Assembly (NCBI GenBank): GCA_028023455.1
Contig: JAQFVV010012496.1
Location: 2,854,001 to 2,918,000, forward strand
Reading direction: 5' to 3'
Length of the DNA: 64,000 bases
Source of the DNA: Epiperipatus broadwayi
Taxonomy: Eukaryota > Onychophora > Udeonychophora > Euonychophora > Peripatidae
Position numbers and translations under genes: made by a program. Below, in pieces: positions 55,460 through 64,000 of the stretch. How positions within the stretch are numbered: the stretch's first letter is position 1; every line of letters starts with the position of its first letter. The notes under the pieces are model-generated. The model did no database searches. It was given only the letters and a program-made list of their open reading frames with translations, and was not told where the DNA came from.

Positions 55460-58085
55460 ACATGCATACAAATATTGGACCTCTTAACATTAGAGGCTTG
55501 AACTCTGAACAGAAAATCGATCAATTAATTAAATGGTACACCAGCCACATATACTTGGCATGTCAGAGACAAAAATATATATTGCAAATCACTTACAGAT
55601 CCTTTGAATTATCTCCATAATCAAGGATTCTCAAATTTTTTGGAAAAATCTCTTAGGCCATCTGTAGGCATGGGTATTATAATATCTAAAACTTGTCAGT
55701 TCAGGTCTTTTAATATTCTATACTTGATTCTCGCTTATTAATTATTTCATTCCATCATCAAGCTTTTGTTCTAAATATTGTATTTGCATATATACCTCCA
55801 GGACCAACAATAATAAATAGATTAATATCAAACAGTTAATTCAATCCTAGCTTCATCTCCCTATCCATGTTTGCTTTTGAGTGATTTTAACATGTCCTAC
55901 AGTAAATTTTTATCTAAATGGCTATATAAGTTTACTTTCTTCCTTATGAGTGAAGAGGGACTTCCATCAAATAATTCTGTATCATTTTACAATGGTAGAT
56001 ACTCCTCACTAATAGATCTAGTATTCTACTCACCAATACTGCATCATCTAATCAGGTCATCTCTAAAAAATTCAACCCTATCGGAACATTTAGCATTGTT
56101 TGTAATCCTAGCTCTAGCTCTTACATATAGAAAAATACTGTCAGCTGGAAAGACAATAAGAGTATTATTCTCTAGCAGAACTAATAAATTCTTATTTTCA
56201 CAATTTATATAGAACTTTTCAAAATGAATAAAATCCAAGATAGACCATGCATAAACCTGGTTAGCATTTGTAAATGTTCTTTCTTTTAACAGTGACAACT
56301 TAACCTGAACATCCATACCCCCAACTAAATTATTAGCACTTGCAGATGACATTCATAAAAAAAAATATTCATTTCCAGTCTACTGAAGACAACTGCAGTA
56401 AAGTAGCTGCCTTAAAAAAACGTATACAAATACTAATTAAAAAAAAAAGGCTTTTTCTCGATCATACATATTCATTTTCTAAACTTTTCATCCGCTGGGC
56501 ATTAGCTCAACTCCCCATAAATAAAATATCCTCAGCAATTAGAATCAATAACAAAATAATTATTGGAGACACTTAACCCAAACATCCACACCCCCAACTA
56601 AATTATTAACATGTGCAGATGACATTCATAAAAAAATTATAAATTTCCAGCCTACTGAAAACAACTGCAGTCAAGTAGCTGCCTTAAAAAATTTATACAA
56701 CAATACCCGTTAAACCCTTAAAGAATACATACTATTTAGAAAGAAGAGGCTTTTTCTGGATCATACACTTTCAATCTCTAAACCCTCTGTAAATAAAACA
56801 CCATCAGCAATTAGAATTAATAATGAAATAATTATTGGAGACAACATGCTAACTCCATTCTATGTGTTTTTTAAAAATAGTTTGCAAAACAATAAAATGT
56901 TCTGTCCTACTACTTTATTTCTGGGAAACATAGAGGATAATATCTTTAAAACAGATGATTTCAGCAAAAAATTGCTAAAGTCCCAAACACACCCATGGTA
57001 TTCATGTAATTCCAAAATTTGTCTACGAACACCTAAGCTTTTTTACTACAATTTACTTAAGAAATCTAGCTAATTTATTGTCCAGACAAATCTATCATAT
57101 ACCTGGATCATACCCAATAATGTTTGTATCTTTTCTTAAGAAGTCTGAAGATATCACTACTATTAAAAATATACTTCCTTAACCCATGAATTCACTGGCA
57201 TTAAGATACTTGAATTAAGTGTTCAAGGATACATGTGAACCCTTTATCTTAACAATAATGGTCAAAATGCAATTTGCAAAGAGGGGCACTTTTACTGGTT
57301 TAGCAGCAATTATAAGTCCATTGTTGAGACTATTAGAAAACCAAAAAAGTATAACCTATACCATTCAATTGGATATAAAAAAACATTTGAATCAGTTTTG
57401 ATAGGCTAACTTAAAAACTTAACACTTTTATCTGTTCCTGAATCATTAATCTATATACTTACCAATCTATTGATAAAAAGAGAAATCCATGTGACAATAA
57501 ATGGAAAATACCAGGCTTCAAACCTCAATGCTCTATCCCTCAGGGTTCCTCCTTTAGTGCCTTACTGTTTATAGTGTACATAAATCCCTCCTTAAAATGA
57601 CTGATGAATAGATATCTGGAATTTTTATACCACCATTTAAAAGTAACATATATTGCTTATATGGATGACATTACTATTTTTTTATTATCAAAAAAAACAT
57701 ATTCCCAATCTATTACAAATTTTGGACAATTATTCAAAGGGATACAAACTAGAATTTAATTTAGACAAAACATTTAATTGACAGATATATACAGGCAAAC
57801 ATACACAATCTACATTTAAAGGAAACCCTGTCTCATTCCTTGGTTTCCCCTTTCATTTTAATAGTACCGGAATCAGAAACAAAAATACAAAGTTTTCTTA
57901 AAGAAAAGTACCTTTCAGTGAATTCTAGTCATATTATTTGACATGCTCATTATGATAAGAATAACTTATTATAGCCCTATAACCATTTACCCTAAAGCCT
58001 TTACTTCACATGTTTATTCCATGCTCAAAAAACTTCTGTGGGACAGACGAACTGCATCCATCTCTATTAAAAAGCTGCAAAATCC
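55460..58085 (+). mobile_element. APE-type LINE (family Y), endonuclease to reverse transcriptase, decayed
   Basis: Plus strand: NIGPLNIRGLNSEQKIDQLI (about 55467-55525) starts an APE endonuclease. LLSDFNMSYSKF (about 55874), YSSLIDLVFYSP (about 56002) and SEHLALF (56081) are its later motifs. A linker with an internal tandem duplication follows (56298-56842). Reverse-transcriptase text is in broken frames: LLENQKSITYTIQLDIKKHL (57328-57387, box A with the Asp), IPQGSSFSALLFIVYI (57532-57580, box B), YMDDITIFLLSKK (57659-57697, the YxDD box). It ends near KKLLWDRRTASISI (58030), matching LFWKNSTTSISM of the 62-64 kb copy. The zinc-finger end is missing. Clade not resolved. Confidence 0.85.
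56298..56842 (+). repeat. 273-bp tandem duplication inside LINE family Y
   Basis: ACTTAACC...AACATCC opens both units (56298 and 56571), and ATAATTATTGGAGAC closes both (before 56571 and at about 56842). The units differ by scattered substitutions, so the duplication is old and has decayed with the element. Confidence 0.85.
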
Positions 58086-58141
58086 ATTAATCCATAGATA
58101 ACAGGTTTGTCTGCCCCATCACAATATATAAATAAAAACAG

Positions 58142-58754
58142 TACTTGTGAGTTTTCAAGTAAACCAAGATGGCAACCCGTATTTTTAATAAATGTATAGT
58201 TTAAGGGCTTATAATCTACAGAAGATATGCTAGTTGTTAAATTAAAAAAAAAAGAATAAATCAATTGTTAAATTTAGAAAAAAAAGAATCAATTCCAATA
58301 AATTTAATCAAGAAGCCTTATTTAAATTTTTTTTATTTTATTTATAACGTGGAAAATGATTAACGTTCTTAACAATGTTGTATTTTGATTCAATTCAGTG
58401 TGTTTTTTTTTTCCCAGCAGTTTTTATTTTTTTTGGTAAATTGTTATAATGATAAAATTTTGGGACCTTCTTGTTATAGAATGTGATGCAAGTACAGGAT
58501 CCTGTCCCCCAAAAAGTGTGTGTTAATGGTCACGATACGAGCGCATGCCGATGACATGAATAAAGGGTAAATATTGTATTTATATATTTTCCCCCATTTT
58601 TCTGTTATTAAGTTAATCCAAAAAAAATAACTAATAAAAAATAAAATGTAATTATTAAATACATATCCTAGAAGGCATTTTTGGGGATTCCTACAACTGT
58701 ACATTTATCAAAAATACAGGCTGCCATCTTGGTTTACTAGAAAATTCACAAGTA
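58142..58754. mobile_element. Tc1/mariner-like non-autonomous element (TA flanks, 50-bp TIRs)
   Basis: The left end CTTGTGAGTTTTCAAGTAAA (58144) and the right end, reverse-complemented CTTGTGAATTTTCTAGTAAA, pair for about 50 bp, including CCAAGATGGC and the TTGATAAATGTA-like inner part. TA stands at both outer borders (58142-58143 and 58753-58754), the Tc1/mariner target. The 600-bp interior has no transposase motif. It inserted close to the end of LINE family Y. Confidence 0.7.
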
Positions 58755-60355
58755 ACAATCTTTATTATAAGGAAAGATGAAACAATAAACTTGAAAATTC
58801 AGACGGACTAGATTTTATTCTCTCAAACATATAATACAATTTCCATATTTTATCATAATTGTTTATATCTAATTATTTTAATCATTAAAAGAATATTATT
58901 ATTAATTTATTCTTCATCAATCACTGTTCTATCATTAATATTTTCTATTTCCATCTTTACGCAATATGAATCTGCATGATCATTTCTGAAACTGTAACCC
59001 ATGTTCGGAAATAAAAACTAACTAATGCTTTGGGAAAAATGATTACAGGGAAGTAGATCCAGAGATGTTTTTACATTGAAGTAAAGTTATTTCAATGTTA
59101 GAATTTGAAATTATGATACATTATGAACTGACTTAATATCATTCTGAAAATAAAGCAAATTTTACTTAGTGACATTTTTTAAATAAAATATTTAACTATT
59201 AATATTCAATACTGCTCACAATATTTAATATTACTCTTAGTTAAACACTTTTCTCGACTTCACAATCCAAACCACTCACATTTATTGCATAAAATTGGAA
59301 TGACATTTCAAGTCTGAGAGTAAGAGCTGTTCATCATCATCATCAGATATTATATTTTATGACATGGCATTTATAAATATGACATCTGCTAGCCACTTAT
59401 ATTCTCCTTTTCAATTCATTCTATATATTCAAATACAAAATTTGGCTCATGAACGTAGATCATATATAAAGATTTTAAGGACTTTGTTTTGTGTTATTAT
59501 GTAGGTCAATGCAATTGACAAAGATACAATCTTTGAGTGGTTGACTTCTAACATTAATGCCATATGTTCAAATAAACGTAACCATCAATTAATACCTTTA
59601 TTCTTTACATAGTTAACAAAAATAATCCAATTTTCACAGGGCCAATAAAACAAGCACTAATTCTTTATTTCTCTGTGTATTTCTTAACAATAATCCTTAT
59701 ATTACCAATTGCTTTTTATCATCCTCTATATTTGCTACTGACAATTTCTTCATGATAAAAAGCTAAATAAGACGATTAAATATTAATACACTTATTATCA
59801 AAAACACAATTGAAGAAAAATCCATTGTCTGATCTACGAACTAAAATATATTTATTGATTATACCGCATACAGTACGAAATTACGTTTCAGACAATAAGT
59901 TTTTTATTTTATTTTATACTTTACTATATAATATTTTTTATATTTTCACCTATTAACAATCTCTTTAATATATATATATACACATTAATGGAATTTAATG
60001 GCAGTTAAAGACAGGTTTAAGAAATTTTCCAAAGTACTTCTGTGGATTGAAAGATTGTTTATAATAGTTTACTACCATTATATTTTATTGCTTTTATTAT
60101 GATATATACACATTATTAAAAAATCTTGTTTAGATTTTTTGTTTTTTAATTCTATAAACTTTCTTATATAAACAATTTCAAAATTTATTTTTTAAAGGTT
60201 CAAGGAATTAAATTTAACAATAATAAAATCATAGTTAAATTCAATTTCCTAATATTTACTACTTTATATATGGAAACATGCTATTCTCCGAATGTTCTAT
60301 ATAATATAAGCAACATGGTAGCTAATATGGAGCATTTTAGAAACAATGTGAATAT
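58755..60355. other. Unannotated A+T-rich intronic DNA
   Basis: No gene or bounded repeat recognised; a CATCATCATCATCAG run near 59333-59346 is a short microsatellite. Confidence 0.45.
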
Positions 60356-60357
60356 GT

Positions 60358-60554
60358 CATAAGCACTAGGAATGCTTAGATAAAAAAGCTTAAGTTTCAA
60401 TATTTTTTATATTATGCTAAGCCACTTTTGATATCTTAGTCTGGTATCATATTCATTTATTATATCAGACTAAGATATCGAAAGCAGCTTAGCATAATAC
60501 TATAACAAAGATTGAAACTTAAGCTTTTCTTATCTAAACATTCCTAGCACTTAT
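60358..60554. repeat. Foldback (MITE-like) element, well conserved
   Basis: The arms of about 85 bp are nearly perfect: AAAAAAGCTTAAGTTTCAAT on the left pairs with ATTGAAACTTAAGCTTTTCT on the right. ATTATGCTAAGCC pairs with CAGCTTAGCATAAT, and GATATCTTAGTCTG with CAGACTAAGATATC around a short A+T spacer. No ORF. High arm identity suggests recent origin. Confidence 0.85.
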
Positions 60555-60818
60555 AATTTAATTCAATTACAATATGTCAAAAAAAAGTTAACAACATATA
60601 TATAATAATTATTATTATTAATTACTGCATGCATAATTAGGTGATAAAAAACTGTAAATGGTTTAAATTTTATTTTAAATACACTATTGTATTTTGAGCA
60701 TATTTAAATTTTTTTTTATATATATATAATCCTAGTTCACTAAAATAGTGAGTGAGATATTCAACAGTGATGATCAAGTAGACAGTCAATGAAAAAAAAG
60801 CATTTTTGTAATTATCGG

Positions 60819-61455
60819 ACTTAGCTGTATCACCTTTTCCTGCTTGTTCTTTTGCTTTGGTTTTAAAAGTTATGAAGCTTTTGTGATTATTTATAAAGAA
60901 TTCTAATCACAAAACACTGGACGTTATATTACAACATCCGGGCAGAATTAAAAAAAAACAAAACATGTATGCTAAATATCATTTCCCCCAAAATCATGAG
61001 TATTTGGTGACAAATAAATATCATTTCCCCCAAAATCATGAGTGTTTGATTTGTCACCAAGCATGGGCAATGAAGATGCATAATGTGATGATTATAATTA
61101 CTTATAATTACCAATAGAGATAATTTCTGTATGATCCTGGAGTTAAATAATTATTGCACTTATCTGTATCATCTTTTTATGCTTGTTCTTTTGCTTTGGT
61201 TTTAAAAGGATGAAGTTTTTGCGATTATTTATAGAGAATTCTAATTATAGAACACTGGACATTATATTCCATTTGGGCGGAATTTTTTTAAAAAAAGCAG
61301 CATATATGCTTAATGTCACCCCCCCCCCCCAACCTTGATTGTTTGATCTGTCACCAAGCATCAGGACAATAAAGATGCCTAATGTGATGATTATAATTAT
61401 AATTACTTATAATTACCAACAGAGATTATTCTGTATGATCCTGGAGTTCTAAATC
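60819..61455 (+). repeat. Tandem duplication of an approximately 300-340 bp unit
   Basis: Unit 1 (60819-61157) and unit 2 (61158-61455) share TGCTTGTTCTTTTGCTTTGG, TTTTAAAAG, GAACACTGGACRTTATATT, TTTGTCACCAAGCAT/CTGTCACCAAGCAT, TAATGTGATGATTATAATTA and TCTGTATGATCCTGGAGTT. Unit 1 also has an inner duplication of AATATCATTTCCCCCAAAAT (about 60976 and 61018). At the matching place unit 2 has a run of C (61320-61330). Confidence 0.85.
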
Positions 61456-62075
61456 ATAAGATCATATGATCAATTTTAGAGTAATGCTAAAAGAATGTGG
61501 ACAAATTTAACCAAACCTGTAGCAGCATTCAGATCAGAGCAAAGCAATCGTAATGTACACATGAAAATAAATGCCATATATAAAGAAGGGGAGAAAACCA
61601 TAATCATACTTTAATTAGATTTAAATGTTAAGATTCCAGTTTGTAACAACTAAAAGTAGTATATTATGGAGGCTGATAAGTTTGATAAGAAGCCATCACA
61701 GAGAAATCCTAATCTAAAAAGTAATTCTTCTCATTAAAGAGATTGTCCTCCTGTGAGAAAAATTGCTGATCTCCAAATCTAATTTGCCTTGAGATCAAAA
61801 CAATAAAACTGATTGATCAAATAAGTATTAGTGAAAGAAAATTTAAGAAAAAATACTAGCCAATACAAATTGATGTAAGTTTACTTTTTTCAGAACTGTC
61901 ATTCATTAATTAAAAAAATAAAATTTAAATATTCTTTTAGTTTTAAAAGAATTTTATTTAGGAAGAATATTGGGTTTTTTTTATACATTAACTTCTTAAA
62001 GGACATTGACTAAACAGGAATCTATAATGTTACTACAGGGTTGATAGTGGATGATTTATAGAGATATTAATCCTG
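61456..62075. other. Unannotated intronic DNA
   Basis: No gene recognised. The stretch probably includes the 3' untranslated end of the minus-strand LINE that follows. Confidence 0.4.
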
Positions 62076-62079
62076 TGGT

Positions 62080-64000
62080 TTATAGAACGTTGTCATCAGC
62101 TATCTGGAAAAGTATTGTGCTTTGGAATAGATTCCAGGTTTCTTCAAATAGAAACATGTCTTTATGCTTAATTTTCTTTAAAAGAGATATGAATAGACTG
62201 TCTGGGTCCGACGGAGGAGTTGTGAAGACTAATTTGCAACTTACATTCCAGATAGAGTGGGTGAGAAATACTGACATCGTTATAATTGGAAACTGCTTAC
62301 TTTGTAAAGATTCTTTTAGAGAGAGTATTCTATAAATATCAATTTTTGTATTTTGAAAAATTAAAAGTTTGATTTTTCCAAGTCCGGTACATGAGCGAAC
62401 TATGTGATCAAACATATCATCATGCCTCTTGCAGAATGGGCAGGTAGGGTCAATGTTGTTAAGAAATCTCTTGTGGTGGAGGAACCAGTTGGTATGCATG
62501 GCTCTCAGATTTACTTTTACTAGGTAGTTTAAAATTTTAGGCTCTAAAACTAAGAACTTGAAAATGGAAGTAATTCTATGATTAGTGATGCCAAGCATTG
62601 GCATAATTGAGATGATTTCAGGGTTGATTCTACGGTGAATTTCGCAGATGGTGATTTTTGTATTATATGGATTTTGTAGAGTAGATGTATGTTGATTGAG
62701 AAGCTGGAGAACCTGGTCTAACCAGCATTTTTGAGGAGGAGGTCTGTCTGTCAGTTGGACGGTTTCTGATATATTAAAGGAATCGTGTTTTTGTAAAAGA
62801 TTTGTAAAAGATTATGAATTAATGTGTGACATTTTTGGAAGATAATTGAGGGGATGGAGTGAAAGGACTTCCCGTTAGATTTGCGATGGTATTGCATCCT
62901 TGTCATGCTTATAGACGTTGTGCTGTTTTTCCAAAAGAGTTTAGCACATAGACTACTGATTTTTTTGATAAAGGCTTTTGTTGCTGTCATGATGGGGAGG
63001 AAGTATGCTATCTTAGACATGACTTTCATGTTCAGTAGGGCTACTTTTCCCTGAATGGAGAGATACACCCTGGAAAGGGTCTGTATAATCTGAGATGTGG
63101 AATTGATTAAGGAGTTCTGTAGTTTTTTTGGCATGGCTGTTTGAGACAGGAGAAGGGAAGCCAAGAAAGTCCTGGGGTTCAGCTAGAAATCTAGATGAGA
63201 CTTTCTTTCTCGATAAAATTTTCCAAGATGATGATTTGTTGGAGTTAAATCTGAGTTGTGAATTGAGGGAAAATTTATCCAAAATTTTGTAGAGTGCTGG
63301 GAGATGTTTTTGAGATGGTAGTATTACGAGGACATCATCCATATATGCAAATAACTTGAAGGATTTTTTGATGTGATGAATGAATACTCCGGTGAATGAG
63401 TTTTCTATATCTCTCAACAGGAGGTTGAGATAGCATATAAAAAGGACAGTACTTAGAGGAGATCCTTGAGGAATAGACAGGTCAGGGGAGAACCCATCTG
63501 TGTAGAATCCATCTAAGGAGATGTGAATTAGCCTATTGCAGAGAAGATTCTCCAGAATCTGAGTAATTTGAGAGGGAATGTTAAGGTCTTTTGAAGAGTA
63601 AGAAGTGTATGAATATTGATTGAGTCAAAAGCCTCTGTTATGTCTAACTAGACTGCAATGGATTTTGATAAGCGATTAGATCTAATGTGATCAAGGAGAA
63701 TCTTGACTTCACCCATTGCTCTCAGGGCTGAAGATCCTTTTCTTGCATATTGTGATTGAACAATATTGTTTAAAATTTTCTGCTGGATTTTCTCTTTAAT
63801 TACGCCTTCGATAACTTTGATTAAAATTGGTGTCATGGAAATAGGCCTTATGTTATGGATGTTGGTTGGATCTTTGTTCTTCTTGATGAATGGCACTAAG
63901 GGAATCAGGTAGAGGTAAATAATTTCTCTTCTTTTAGTGGACAGATGATTGACCATGTTCATCATGATCGGGATAGCAAAGTTACCAAGGTGGGAAATTA
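62080..64000 (-). mobile_element. APE-type LINE (family Y), reverse transcriptase and zinc knuckle, runs off window
   Basis: Minus strand, from the window edge: FIKKNKDPTNIHNIRPISMT (RT start; about 63885-63825), a stop, then LDITEAFDSINIHTLLF (box A; about 63643-63595), KLFAYMDDVLVILPSQK (YxDD box; about 63355-63305) and FLAEPQDFLGFP (about 63190). KVALLNMKVMSKIAYFLPIM and KLFWKNSTTSISMTRM belong to the thumb-like region (63045-62895). NLRAMHTNWFLHHKR and CPFCKRHDDMFDHIVRSC (62515-62385) form a C-x2-C-x8-H-x4-C zinc knuckle. Only about four disruptions, so it is younger than the 55.5-kb copy. The endonuclease lies beyond 64000. Confidence 0.9.

Larger units (their letters stand above)
38411..64000 (-). 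other. Upstream intron of the NAV homologue (partial)
   Basis: No further exon was recognised from 38411 to the window end, so the intron before exon 38358-38410 appears longer than 25 kb. It contains the hAT transposon and most LTR-type remnants. Confidence 0.55.

Noticed and set aside
56044-56352. 102-codon minus-strand ORF
   Set aside because: Antisense shadow of the LINE family Y endonuclease and linker.

Overview
The window is A+T-rich eukaryotic DNA with no prokaryote-like gene order. It is best read as large introns of one animal gene on the minus strand, packed with transposable elements (TEs). Two short spliced exons, 38358-38410 and 17032-17130, have canonical AG/GT borders and matching phase. 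Joined, they encode a Ser-rich stretch running into a coiled coil that I recognise as the segment ahead of the AAA+ ATPase of the neuron navigator family (NAV1-3, worm unc-53, fly sickie). The intron between them is 21,227 bp; flanking introns exceed 17 kb and 25 kb. This points to an invertebrate with a large genome. A cephalopod or other lophotrochozoan is plausible, but that is a weak inference.

Layout: 1-17031, downstream intron with foldback repeats, ribozyme-bearing repeats (families A and B), an RTE-like LINE, a Jockey-like LINE and a tRNA-derived SINE. 17032-17130, NAV exon. 17131-38357, intron with four degraded RTE-like copies, a 1.1-kb palindrome, CR1-like LINE pieces and duplicated repeats. 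38358-38410, NAV exon. 38411-64000, upstream intron with two decayed Ty3/gypsy fragments, one apparently intact hAT transposon (41562-44532; 612-codon BED-finger transposase, terminal inverted repeats, 8-bp target duplication), a 14-bp-TSD insertion, a Tc1/mariner-like TIR element, and two copies of an APE-type LINE (55460-58080 plus, 62080-64000 minus).

The most interesting signal is two unrelated dispersed repeat families whose copies keep the conserved architecture of the type I hammerhead ribozyme: CUGAUGA, a stem II hairpin, GAA, a tiny stem III of 6 or 8 nt, a cleavage-site H, and a complementary stem I. In family A (7.1-7.5, 12.1, 17.4-17.7, 37.0, 54.1, 54.8 kb) the ribozyme lies upstream of a tRNA-like B box, as in schistosome SM-alpha repeats. 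In family B (4.4-5.1, 24.3-25.4, 40.3-40.8, 50.7 kb, variant at 23.2 kb) the copies form long foldbacks, and stem II shows a G-C, G-U, A-U series expected under RNA-level selection. Most single copies carry a core mutation, so activity is predicted mainly for the ancestral consensus. Two further repeats show only a hammerhead-like core.

Apart from the hAT transposase and the two NAV exons, no intact coding region was found. Most open frames are chance ORFs in A+T-rich DNA or stop-riddled TE remnants.
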